Source: Hyphomicrobiales bacterium | GTDB taxonomy: Bacteria > Pseudomonadota > Alphaproteobacteria > Rhizobiales > Rhizobiaceae | DNA length: 64,000 nucleotides | Direction of reading: 5' to 3' | Assembly: GCA_900468625.1 (NCBI GenBank) | Contig: UBUL01000030.1 | Coordinates: 56,337 to 120,336 of the forward strand | Shown: positions 34,530-42,396 of the stretch, piece after piece | Position numbering within the stretch: position 1 is the stretch's first letter | Layout of the letters: every line of letters begins with the position of its first letter | Made by a program: the position numbers and the translations under genes | The notes under the pieces: generated by a model | What the model saw: only the letters and a program-made list of their open reading frames with translations | Database searches by the model: none | What the model was told of the DNA's origin: nothing

Positions 34530-35684
34530 TTAAAGAAGCCTTGCCGCGCGTCCGTTGCGCCGGGCTGCACTATTATAGTAACTCGCTGCCTGCTGCACAG
34601 AGCGATGCCGCGACTGCTCCATTGCCTCGGGGAGGGGAATGCCGCGGTTAGCCGCCTCGGTGAGATACCCGGACCGCAATCCGTGCGCCGAAAACTCCGC
34701 ACTCTCCAGCCCCGCCATTTCCGCCCGCTGCTTCAGGATCGCGTTGACCGACTGCGGATCGAGCGCCCGCCGCGAGACGGTGCCCCATCTTCCGATTGCT
34801 CGAAACACGCTGCCCTTGTCGATCTTGGCCGCCGCCAGCCAGGCATTCAACGCGTCGACGGGTCGGCCTGTGAGATAGACGACGTCGTCCTGCTCGCCTG
34901 ATGTCGTTTTGGTGCGGCCGAGATGAATGGCCAGAGAGGGGAGGGGAGGGCCGTCGGGCACTGCGATCGGGGGCTCTGCGGTCAACTGCTCACGGCGCAG
35001 TCCGGCAATCTCGCTGCGCCGGCGGCCACCGGAGGCAAAGGCGACCATCAGGATTGCCCGGTCCCTCACATCGCGCAGGCTGTCGGTCGAGCAGGTCGCC
35101 AGCAGCTTTGCTAGCACGTCGCCAGTCACCGCCTTGGCGCTCTTGCGGCGACGCGTCCGGGGCACGGCACGCACGGCGAGGCGAATGGCGGATTTGAGGG
35201 CAGGGGAGGTGAAGGTGCCGTCGAGTCCGCGCCATCTGGTCACGGTCGACCAGTTCGCCAACCGCCGGCGCACGGTGGCCGGCGCGTGTGGGCCGATAGA
35301 TTTCAGGAAGCCCTGGGCGCGCAGATTGTCGGCGACATCGGCCGGCATGCCGTGATCGGGATCGGTCGCGCGCTTCTGCGGATCCCATAGGTGCTGGGCC
35401 ACAAACTTCAGCAGCAGCGCCTCGGGCGCCGGCCAGGGCAGCGATCTCTTCGTCGCAGCCAGAGCCCAGGCCTCGAGATAGGCGAGATCGGAGGTGATCG
35501 CCCGCAGCGTGTTGGCGCCCATGCCTTCGTTGACGAGATGGCGCAGAGTTTCGACATCGCTGTCGGTCAACAGCTCGGCCAACTCATCCCGCCGGTCGAT
35601 CGGCAGAACGGACGCAATGGTGTCGAGCTCGACGGCGCGCCGCTCGACACCGCTCAGGCTGGCGGACTTTCGCGGTGCCGCCAT
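34530..35684 (-). CDS. Tyrosine recombinase/integrase
   Basis: 384-aa phage-integrase-family recombinase. Catalytic signature: Arg223 in GGRRRSEI, H334-x2-R337 in SAHGLRSG, His360 in SRHRS and the Tyr nucleophile at 369/370 in SYYNSA; the N-terminal half has the SAM-like core-binding region. Its start overlaps the stop of a 95-codon gene (TGATG). The pair is probably a plasmid-borne recombination module, for dimer resolution or element mobility. A 10-7-10 palindrome lies just upstream. Confidence 0.92.
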   Translation of the reverse strand: MAAPRKSASLSGVERRAVELDTIASVLPIDRRDELAELLTDSDVETLRHLVNEGMGANTLRAITSDLAYLEAWALAATKRSLPWPAPEALLLKFVAQHLWDPQKRATDPDHGMPADVADNLRAQGFLKSIGPHAPATVRRRLANWSTVTRWRGLDGTFTSPALKSAIRLAVRAVPRTRRRKSAKAVTGDVLAKLLATCSTDSLRDVRDRAILMVAFASGGRRRSEIAGLRREQLTAEPPIAVPDGPPLPSLAIHLGRTKTTSGEQDDVVYLTGRPVDALNAWLAAAKIDKGSVFRAIGRWGTVSRRALDPQSVNAILKQRAEMAGLESAEFSAHGLRSGYLTEAANRGIPLPEAMEQSRHRSVQQAASYYNSAARRNGRAARLL

Positions 35685-35971
35685 CAGTCGATCTCGACAT
35701 GCGGCCGCCAGCGGCGGATGATTTCAACAATCTCCGGCTTGTAGGCATCCGGATAGGAGAGCGTTTCCTCGCGAGCGATCCAGGTGAAGACGGTGATCAT
35801 GTCCTCGCAGATCTCTGGATCGAGGTCGGCCAGGTCGGTGAGATCGAAACCGCCATGCACATCGGCATTCCACCAGGCGAGCAGGAAATTGGCGACGCGC
35901 CGGCTCTGGCCGGTATCGCGGTGGGCGACGTTGAGGAGCTTTTCGATGGCGAAGCGGACGCGGTCTTCCAT
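35684..35971 (-). CDS. Small DUF7673-like partner of the recombinase
   Basis: 95-aa acidic protein (MEDRVRFAIEKLLNVAHRDT, later FLLAWWNADVHGGFDLTDL). Small proteins of this type accompany tyrosine recombinases in rhizobial replicons. It is predicted to be soluble and helical, with no DNA-binding motif that I recognise. Translationally coupled to the recombinase by TGATG; a directionality or accessory factor is possible but unproven. Confidence 0.75.
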   Translation of the reverse strand: MEDRVRFAIEKLLNVAHRDTGQSRRVANFLLAWWNADVHGGFDLTDLADLDPEICEDMITVFTWIAREETLSYPDAYKPEIVEIIRRWRPHVEID

Positions 35972-36037
35972 GTCTGGGAGCCTTTGGTGAGTGTGGTTTA
36001 GCCAAGATTCGGCGGATTCGGGGCCTCTGTCAATCTA

Positions 36038-36064
36038 CCATCGATAAGAGGTAGTTATCGATGG
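36038..36064. repeat. 10-7-10 palindrome, candidate recombination core site or operator
   Basis: Perfect arms CCATCGATAA and TTATCGATGG separated by GAGGTAG. The layout (two inverted binding arms around a short spacer) is that of tyrosine-recombinase crossover sites, and it lies 66 bp upstream of the recombinase operon. An operator is the alternative. Confidence 0.55.
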
Positions 36065-36173
36065 CTATCGCCGCAGAAAACCACCGTCCGAGCAACGGAA
36101 GTAAAGCCCAAACTCGCTTCAGTATGACAAAAGAATAGCCTTAATTCATATGGTTAATGGAATGGAAAATCCG

Positions 36174-36182
36174 AAATCACGC
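36174..36182. repeat. Left target-site duplication of the IS66-type element
   Basis: AAATCACGC abuts the left end of the element and is repeated exactly at 38077-38085. IS66 elements usually duplicate 8 bp, so the ninth base may be chance. Confidence 0.85.
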
Positions 36183-38076
36183 GTACGTGGGGGTAGTACG
36201 TGGGGCAGATTTGGTGGCGGTGCCGGTTCATTGGGCAACGGTGGTGGCGCAGCCGAGCCGAAGTGGCCCCGGGTGTTCAAGCCCGAGCGAGAATGATCGC
36301 CGACAGGGGCGGAACCGGTGGGCCGACGTTGCCGATACCAAGCCGGTCACCGAGATAGTGGTAAAAGGACAGCCCAAGCTTTTGGCAGGTCTTCAGAAGA
36401 CCCAGCATGACGTCGCGCGCAACACGGCCATCGCGGCTCATCGTGCCGCCGGAGATCTTTCGCTTCGTGACAAAACTCCGCAGATCATTTTCGGATGCGT
36501 TGGTGTGCAGCGGAATCTCGGGATGATCGAGCACCTTCAGTAGCTCGCTCTTTCTCCGAAGCAGCCGCTCAAGCAGCTTGTCGAGTGCCTCATACCCAGT
36601 GCGCAGGCTGAAGATTCGGTCGAACCGTCGTCGGAAGGCCGGCCCGGCCCGCGGGGAAGGGTTCTGCTTATAGGCTTTCAGCGCCTTGTAGAAACGCCAG
36701 ACGAGATCGCGGACCATGGTGAGCGACCGCTCCTCTTTTGCGGTTCCTGGCATCAGCTTTTGCAGGAGACGTTCGGCATGAACCCAGCACAGCGCGTGAT
36801 TGCCGACGCGGAACTGGCCGGCGTCGTCGGACACGATCACCGTGTTGCCCATCAGGCCGTGGTGACGGATGGAACCCCACAGGCCGGCCTCGGCATGCAT
36901 GCCGATCTCCTGTCGGTCGAAGATGTCGATACCCTTTTCGGCCAGATGCGTCATGAATGGTACCTGGTTACAGAAGCGCTGCGGTTCAGGAGCGCGAAGT
37001 CCAGCAGGAATGGCCGCATCCGCACGGCGTTCTTTCAGGTAATCGAACGCGGCATCGTTGAGCACATAATCCTGGTAGTTGCCGCGCAGTAGCGACAGGA
37101 AATTCAGGCGGGACTTCGATTTTGTGGTGCGAAAGACAGTAAAATTCGGGCCGCCGATGTGTGTGGCGTAATACGGATTATGGGAATGACGGGCGCCGGT
37201 GTCGTCGACGGTGACATAAGACGACGACACCAGACCGGCATGCAACACCGCCGCGTCCTCGGCAACAAAGCCATCCAGCTGCCGGGTCAAAAGCCGTACG
37301 ATCTGGCGTTTTGAGATGTCGAGACCAATGTCATTGAGCAATGTCGTCAGACGGGCGGCCGTTACCTGTCCTTGTGCATGCAACATCAGGCACAGCCGCC
37401 GGAGATTGGCGCCATGGCCACCGATGATCCCCGCCGGCAAGGCTGCCAGTACCGTCTTTCCGTCCGGCGTCACCCAGCATTCGCGACGGTAATGCACGAG
37501 CTCCGCCTTGAGCACCAGGTCGCGAACATAGACGCTTTTGTACCCCTTGAAGCGTGAGCCGGCCGGGGCATTGATGCGCAGGATCTCCTGCCGGCTCACC
37601 CGTTTCACATCCAACTTTGCGCCGCGCGGCTTCTTCTTTGTCTGGGCTTTGTTATCGGATTTGGCATCCGTCGCCTTGTCCATACCGGAGGAGCGAAACG
37701 GCGGGCGCGGCGGCAGGTTCTTCAACCGGGCGATCTCGTCGCGCAGCAGCTGGTTGTCGAGTTTCAGGCGGGTGTTCTCGAGCCGAAGGGCGGCGTTTTC
37801 CTCGCGCAGCTGAATGTTGTCGGCCTCAAGCTTCTCAAGCCGGGCTTCCGCCTGCTGCGACCGCTCCAACAGACCGGACACCAGACTGCGCAACGCATTC
37901 AGCGACAGCGTATCGGCATGCTCGGGGGAGGGGAGCCGTTTCGTCATGACAGAATCGAATCATGATTTGCCCCTGCAGGAGAATCCCCAGGCCAGCAATC
38001 AACTCTCAAAACGCCGGGTTATGCACACTTCTATGCTCGCGCACCGAAACGCTGCCACCGATTTTGCCCCACGTAC
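36183..38076. mobile_element. IS66-family insertion sequence (1894 bp)
   Basis: The ends are inverted copies: left (36196 on) GTACGTGGGGCAGATTTGG and right, read inward, GTACGTGGGGCAAAATCGG, both continuing GTGGC. The left end also carries an extra copy of the first 10 bases, so the element starts at 36183 with a 13-bp tandem repeat. Exact flanking duplications AAATCACGC show an intact transposition product. Only the transposase gene is present; the small TnpA/TnpB genes of classical IS66 are absent. Confidence 0.88.
36277..37947 (-). CDS. IS66-family transposase
   Basis: 556-aa transposase of the TnpC group. The N-terminal ~90 residues form a leucine-rich coiled coil (LEKLEADNIQLREENAALRL), followed by a basic linker and the DDE catalytic domain with TVDDTGARH, VSDDAGQFRVGNHALCWVHAER and the C-terminal HTNASENDLR with the final acidic residue. 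The gene is full length and apparently intact. It sits centrally between the element's inverted repeats. Confidence 0.93.
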   Translation of the reverse strand: MTKRLPSPEHADTLSLNALRSLVSGLLERSQQAEARLEKLEADNIQLREENAALRLENTRLKLDNQLLRDEIARLKNLPPRPPFRSSGMDKATDAKSDNKAQTKKKPRGAKLDVKRVSRQEILRINAPAGSRFKGYKSVYVRDLVLKAELVHYRRECWVTPDGKTVLAALPAGIIGGHGANLRRLCLMLHAQGQVTAARLTTLLNDIGLDISKRQIVRLLTRQLDGFVAEDAAVLHAGLVSSSYVTVDDTGARHSHNPYYATHIGGPNFTVFRTTKSKSRLNFLSLLRGNYQDYVLNDAAFDYLKERRADAAIPAGLRAPEPQRFCNQVPFMTHLAEKGIDIFDRQEIGMHAEAGLWGSIRHHGLMGNTVIVSDDAGQFRVGNHALCWVHAERLLQKLMPGTAKEERSLTMVRDLVWRFYKALKAYKQNPSPRAGPAFRRRFDRIFSLRTGYEALDKLLERLLRRKSELLKVLDHPEIPLHTNASENDLRSFVTKRKISGGTMSRDGRVARDVMLGLLKTCQKLGLSFYHYLGDRLGIGNVGPPVPPLSAIILARA

Positions 38077-38085
38077 AAATCACGC
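38077..38085. repeat. Right target-site duplication of the IS66-type element
   Basis: AAATCACGC immediately follows the right inverted repeat and matches the left duplication exactly, placing the insertion in non-coding DNA between the recombinase module and the DUF3800 operon. Confidence 0.85.
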
Positions 38086-38199
38086 CTCATGATGGGGTGA
38101 ACTCCGTCCGCAGTCGGCCCCTGTGGTCACCTAGCCGGGAACTCCAGGTAATCCTGAAGAGGTCAGAGAGTCCCCCTCAATCTTAAGGGGCCGACCAGG

Positions 38200-39333
38200 C
38201 TAAATCTGTCGCGTATCGACACGAGGAGGGTCGAAGTTTGAGAGAGGATTGAGGCCAAGGAACCGCAAGAGGGCTTCTGGTGCAACGTAGTTGATCCCTG
38301 TCGCTCCGCCGTTTTTCGTGAACTTCTTAATTTCGGCAAAGACCTCGTCGTGTTCAGTGGCAACAGAGTTCGGTTCCCAAACCTTTTGGTAGACATAGCG
38401 CGAGGCAAAGCCCGCGAGAACATCAGCAACTTGAATCCCCAGGGAGGATTTGGAGTTCTGGAATCTGAGGGCAGCCGGTGAGGCGAAGCGATAGTTTGCG
38501 TTTCGGAGCTTGATCCCCGAACCCTGCGCGTGAACCTCTTCCGCGAGCTTTTTGTTTGCATCGATAATGTCGTCAAAATGTGCCTGTTCGTCATGGACGA
38601 AAGTGATGCTCCCGATCTGACCTTTTAGGTAATGATTTAGCCGCGCATAGATGCTGGTGAACGACGAGATGTTAGGCAGAAGCCAAATGAGGCCGTCGTG
38701 CTTGTTACGGTCTAGAATCGGGAGTGCCTGCTTAACTGCGGCATGCGGATGGCATTTCTCGAAATCCTTTAGGCTTGCGCGCGTAAACTTCTCGACGCCA
38801 GCAGCAATCTCGCGATCTGCCTGGGATCGATGGCTCCAGTGAATAAGGCGTTTAAAGACCTGACGGGCGTCAGGCCGCTTTTGAGTCTGACATGCAATCG
38901 CATACAGTTGCACCAGCTCATCGGGGCCATGCAGGGCGATGTAGTCGGCCATCACGTTCTTCATGAACATGCTTTCACGCGACAAATCGGCCGGCGAAAC
39001 ATAGGGAACGACGATTCGTTCGACAATGTTCATGATCACATAATAGTGCTTGTCGACGAGCTCGATGAAAACCGGCCAGTCGCGATCATGTAAAAACCTG
39101 GCGAGATCGGACACGAACCTGGGCTTAGATTTTGTCTTGGTCGATTTGAGTTCTGTCCCCTGCAACCGATGCAGCGCCTTCAAACGGTCCACTTCGTCGC
39201 CAAGAGCGGCAAGGTCGTCGATGCCGATGCAAGCCAGCGTAAAGAGACGCTGGCCTCCAAAGCTTGGGTGAGCACCAACTTTGCACAGGTCTCCGGTATT
39301 GCCGCTTTCGTCCAGATAGAAGTTTTCAAGCAT
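38200..39333 (-). CDS. DUF3800 domain protein (RNase H-like fold)
   Basis: 377-aa protein with the DUF3800 signature: FYLDESGNTG at the N-terminus (first acidic residues), FVHDEQ in the middle and LGIQVADVLAGFASR near the C-terminus, the acidic residues expected for a metal-dependent RNase H-like active site. ATG 39333 with GGAGCGCGCT ahead is preferred to ATG 39348. Last gene of a five-gene minus-strand operon, 29 bp after the ATPase stop. DUF3800 proteins occur as effectors in some retrons and other defence loci; here the likely partners are the four genes upstream. Confidence 0.88.
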   Translation of the reverse strand: MLENFYLDESGNTGDLCKVGAHPSFGGQRLFTLACIGIDDLAALGDEVDRLKALHRLQGTELKSTKTKSKPRFVSDLARFLHDRDWPVFIELVDKHYYVIMNIVERIVVPYVSPADLSRESMFMKNVMADYIALHGPDELVQLYAIACQTQKRPDARQVFKRLIHWSHRSQADREIAAGVEKFTRASLKDFEKCHPHAAVKQALPILDRNKHDGLIWLLPNISSFTSIYARLNHYLKGQIGSITFVHDEQAHFDDIIDANKKLAEEVHAQGSGIKLRNANYRFASPAALRFQNSKSSLGIQVADVLAGFASRYVYQKVWEPNSVATEHDEVFAEIKKFTKNGGATGINYVAPEALLRFLGLNPLSNFDPPRVDTRQI

Positions 39334-39362
39334 AGCGCGCTCCGACATTCTGCTCGTATGAT

Positions 39363-40139
39363 TTAGACCACGCAGGTCACCGAACAGAAAAAGCCTGGCA
39401 GTGCGGCGAGTTCATAGGTCCGGGAAGCGAGGTTTCCCTCGGCCGTGCGGACAACCTCCCGAGCATGATCGCCTGATCGAAAACGCAGGCTGCGGGCAAT
39501 GTTGGCGAGCCCGACGAAAAGCGGCCTGAATCCGAAGCCGTGTCCGTCCTCCGTGTAATATCGCGAGATCCCTTCTGACAGGACCAGTTCGATCGCGCGT
39601 CCGTGGTCGGTTAGGCCAGCATAGAGCGGGTTTGACTTCAAACTCGCAAGGACGCCGATACCATGATCGGCTACGACAAACTCGAATCTGTGGGGCTCAA
39701 GACTAAAGGCGAAATAACCGGTGTCGCTCTTTTGGCTGTGGTCGACGACATTGCTCCAAAGTTCATCAATAGCTGCGAGAAACTTGCCGCTATGGTCGTT
39801 TGAAAAACCCGCATTGATGCTCAGGCGCTTCAGTCGGTTGATCATGTCTGTCCAAACGAGCCGGTTGGAGACTATGGTCGAAACGGGGGCAAACCCGTAG
39901 GGGTTCGGCGCCTCGTCAAGCCAAGCCGTTTCTCGATCGGTGACGAAGCGCCGGAAATGCTGCTGCTCCAGCCATTCCGCCTCGGACGGTGTCAGGAGAA
40001 GCTGCGGGAAGATGTGGGTAAGCTCAAGAAATGCTCCTAAAGATTGAGCAGCACATGCCGGAAGGTCCGCCGTGTCGACAGCGCCGGTCTGTAACGCCAG
40101 AGAAATATCCTCGACGAGATCTAATGTGAGCGTTTCGAT
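39363..40139 (-). CDS. GHKL (HATPase) ATP-binding protein with apparent ATC start
   Basis: 258 aa if translation begins at ATC 40139. The GHKL ATP site is clear: N-box ELWSNVVDH (E126, N130), G1 DHGIG (158-162) and G2 GHGFG (199-203), as in anti-sigma kinases and histidine-kinase-like ATPases. The first ATG (39845) would remove 98 residues that read as normal protein (for example LDLVEDISLALQTGAVDTAD, and EAPNPYGFAP). No ATG, GTG or TTG occurs in that stretch; the only well-placed initiator is ATC, 6 bases after AAAGG. The upstream gene stops 9 bp away. Confidence 0.8.
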   Translation of the reverse strand: METLTLDLVEDISLALQTGAVDTADLPACAAQSLGAFLELTHIFPQLLLTPSEAEWLEQQHFRRFVTDRETAWLDEAPNPYGFAPVSTIVSNRLVWTDMINRLKRLSINAGFSNDHSGKFLAAIDELWSNVVDHSQKSDTGYFAFSLEPHRFEFVVADHGIGVLASLKSNPLYAGLTDHGRAIELVLSEGISRYYTEDGHGFGFRPLFVGLANIARSLRFRSGDHAREVVRTAEGNLASRTYELAALPGFFCSVTCVV

Positions 40140-40148
40140 GAATCACCT

Positions 40149-41267
40149 TTAGACTGACGCCATATCTTGGCCATAAAAGCGTCCGCGAAGGAAGAGGTTC
40201 CGTTCGCTTAGGTTGTGTTGAAGCATATCATCGACCTCAGAGGGGATCTTTGTCTGAGACGAAACCCAGCCAAGCTTTGAATTACCGGAGCGGACTGCAC
40301 GCTGGCGCTTGATCGTCTTCATGTAAGCCATCGTATCGATGTAGATCACCTTCCGGAAATCTCGCTGAAGATGCGCTATTACATCCGGGTCACCTCTGAC
40401 AACGATGTCGAGCGGCCGGTCAGCGGTTTGAGCGATCTTGCACAAGCCATCGATATGGAACTGCCGGCGCGCCTTTTTGCCGGAACCTGTGATGAACTCG
40501 TAGGAGATAATACCAATCTCTCTCCGCGCACGCACGAAGTCCGCCCAACGCTCGAAGTCTTTCAATGTCCTGGAATTGACATGGAGTGCGCAGGCGATCC
40601 CATTTCCCTCGAATTCGCTCCAAACTATCGCAATGCGCTTCATCGCGTGCAGGTCATCGGTACGCGGCTTGTCAAGCACCAGGCTGAAGTTTGGAGCGGT
40701 AACAAGCTGGATGTCCAAATTACGAAGCTGCCGAAGGACCTCCATGCGGCGATCTTGCAAAGTCCACCAAGGTTCGATGCGTTCGTCGTGATCGACCCCG
40801 CTGAGTATGAGATCAGCCGACGGATCGATTTTGAACGCCTCGCAAAGAAGATCCCGTGTAGCGAACCGAACCTCGCCACGGGCGAAGTCCACCACGTCGT
40901 GGAATCTCAGGGTAAAAGCAGATCCGGATACCGGGCGATCGCGACCGGTCCAATGGTAAATCAGTGGCACGACATCGTGCACGATAGGCCGGTAGTTTCC
41001 GGTCATGTGTGGTATATTAGCAAGATCGAAACCAAGGATTTCACGGAGCTGATCGACATACTGGACTGGATTTTTCATGCAAACAGCGGTGCACTCGTTT
41101 GGCTTTCCACAACAGAAATCCAGGCAGTCCAGAATAGAGTCCCGCACCGACAGGCCGCCACACCACTCAAATTTGGTGCAGTTTCCGCATCCGAGGGCAA
41201 GCGAATGGGTAAATGGATCATCCGTGAGCGCGCGCACAAGCACTTCATTGCTGGGTGGATCTAGCAA
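40149..41267 (-). CDS. Cys-rich protein of unknown function (DUF4417-like)
   Basis: 372 aa from a TTG at 41267 preceded by GGAGG at good distance. The N-terminus is Cys-rich: CGNCTKFEWCGG, then DCLDFCCGKPNECTAVC, nine cysteines in about 40 residues, suggesting a zinc or iron-sulfur site. The remaining part, with DLILSGVDHDERIEPWW and APNFSLVLDKPRTDDLHAMKR, resembles DUF4417-type proteins, though this is a weak assignment. Overlaps the preceding gene by 7 bp; followed by the ATPase gene. Function unknown. Confidence 0.75.
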   Translation of the reverse strand: MLDPPSNEVLVRALTDDPFTHSLALGCGNCTKFEWCGGLSVRDSILDCLDFCCGKPNECTAVCMKNPVQYVDQLREILGFDLANIPHMTGNYRPIVHDVVPLIYHWTGRDRPVSGSAFTLRFHDVVDFARGEVRFATRDLLCEAFKIDPSADLILSGVDHDERIEPWWTLQDRRMEVLRQLRNLDIQLVTAPNFSLVLDKPRTDDLHAMKRIAIVWSEFEGNGIACALHVNSRTLKDFERWADFVRARREIGIISYEFITGSGKKARRQFHIDGLCKIAQTADRPLDIVVRGDPDVIAHLQRDFRKVIYIDTMAYMKTIKRQRAVRSGNSKLGWVSSQTKIPSEVDDMLQHNLSERNLFLRGRFYGQDMASV

Positions 41268-41608
41268 AACGAGACCTCCGCTTTGCCCGAGAGCTTCATG
41301 ATGCGTCGAACAATTCCGCCGGCCGTCCCGCCACTACTGGAAAGGTTGGTCAAAACATCGGGACTTGGATTGTCGTAGACGCCAACGACGTTGTTGCCGT
41401 GGCTTACAGTGATCGCGGTTTTGCTCAATTCGATAATCAGCCGGTCACCTTCTTTGACGGCCGCTCCCTTCTTGAGCGAGATCATAGCGCAGCGAGGCTG
41501 ATCGGTAGGCTGTTGAGTAAACAGGTCTGGCGTCGCGAGCTCGACGCGCTTTCGGTCTATGTGCTTTCGTATCGTCGTTCGAGTTCGCGTTAGAAACTCA
41601 ATTCCCAT
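41261..41608 (-). CDS. Small hypothetical protein of the five-gene operon
   Basis: 115-aa protein starting MGIEFLTRTRTTIRKHIDRK, with a basic N-terminus and a beta-rich middle (AAVKEGDRLIIELSKTAITV). No family is recognised. GGAGCGCGC lies 7 bases before the ATG, and the frame overlaps the STAS-like gene by 11 bp and the Cys-rich gene by 7 bp, so it is a genuine operon member. Confidence 0.75.
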   Translation of the reverse strand: MGIEFLTRTRTTIRKHIDRKRVELATPDLFTQQPTDQPRCAMISLKKGAAVKEGDRLIIELSKTAITVSHGNNVVGVYDNPSPDVLTNLSSSGGTAGGIVRRIMKLSGKAEVSFC

Positions 41609-42179
41609 ATGCGCGCTCCGTTAACAATGGACGGTAGTATTTCGATCTGCCTTTGGTGTATTCACGAATGATTCCGCGCGAGGCCAAGCTAGCCAAGCGG
41701 TTATTCCATGCCGTTGTACTTTTTGTTTTCTCAGCTTCGCCAAACTGTTCCATTAAAGAGTTGGCGTCGACCTCGTCGAACTTCAAGACGAGGTCGAATG
41801 TCAGCTGTTGCTTGGGATCAAGATTACCAATCAGCTCTACCTTCGATGCGCTACCGTCTGCCGCAAGCTCGCAGGTTACGATGACGTCATTCTTGGCATG
41901 GGCAATAACCGACAACTCATCCCAGACATCGGAATTCGCGTTGGCGACGACCGGATAATAGGACGAGCTCTTCGTCCGCAGATAGGTCTTGAGGGCAAAG
42001 ACAGACTCGCGGAGATAACTCGCTGTGGCGACCTCGATACCGCCGAAGTCCAGGAAGAGCGGTTGCGGGACGACCATTTCGTCTGGGATTCCCTTGATCA
42101 TCTCGGCGAAAGCGATCTTCCCATTGACGGCGCCGGCAAGGACAGGGCCATCGGAAATTTGCATCAAAGAGATTCTCAT
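41598..42179 (-). CDS. STAS-like (DUF4325) protein with C-terminal winged helix
   Basis: 193 aa. ATG 42179 with AAAGGTGA ahead is chosen over a long upstream extension. Residues ~30-85 resemble the STAS-like DUF4325 domain (PLFLDFGGIEVATASYLRES), related to anti-sigma-factor antagonists; the C-terminus (WNNRLASLASRGIIREYTKG) looks like a winged helix. Such a domain next to a GHKL ATPase recalls partner-switching pairs such as SpoIIAA/SpoIIAB. First gene of the operon; a palindrome lies 14 bp upstream. Confidence 0.8.
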   Translation of the reverse strand: MRISLMQISDGPVLAGAVNGKIAFAEMIKGIPDEMVVPQPLFLDFGGIEVATASYLRESVFALKTYLRTKSSSYYPVVANANSDVWDELSVIAHAKNDVIVTCELAADGSASKVELIGNLDPKQQLTFDLVLKFDEVDANSLMEQFGEAEKTKSTTAWNNRLASLASRGIIREYTKGRSKYYRPLLTERAYGN

Positions 42180-42192
42180 AGTCGTCACCTTT

Positions 42193-42211
42193 CTCACGTG
42201 CGTTACGTGAG
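42193..42211. promoter_or_regulatory. Palindrome before the STAS-like operon, likely operator
   Basis: The arms CTCACGT and ACGTGAG flank GCGTT, ending 14 bp before the STAS-like start codon and overlapping its leader. It could bind the winged helix encoded by the first gene (autoregulation). Nothing else is seen in the remaining 217-bp gap to the reverse transcriptase gene. Confidence 0.55.
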
Positions 42212-42396
42212 ATATAGGCGTCGACGTGCTTTTCGTCAAGCGTGAAAGTGCAAAGGTGCCCAATCCTCCCCGCAGCGCTAGGTGCGAGACAACGATGGTA
42301 GCGCAAGTGATGACGGCTTGTTCACCATCGAGCCCTCCATTCCCTCTAGAAGGTCTGAGGTGCCGATACGGGAGCTTTATGGCTTGCCGATAAGCA

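Noticed and set aside
36196..38076. IS end placed at 36196 without the 13-bp repeat
   Set aside because: The exact target duplication abuts 36183, so the outer copy must be the present end.
40371..41264. 297-codon plus-strand frame opposite the Cys-rich gene
   Set aside because: The minus-strand gene has a strong ribosome site and overlaps neighbours in operon fashion; the plus frame reads as its shadow.
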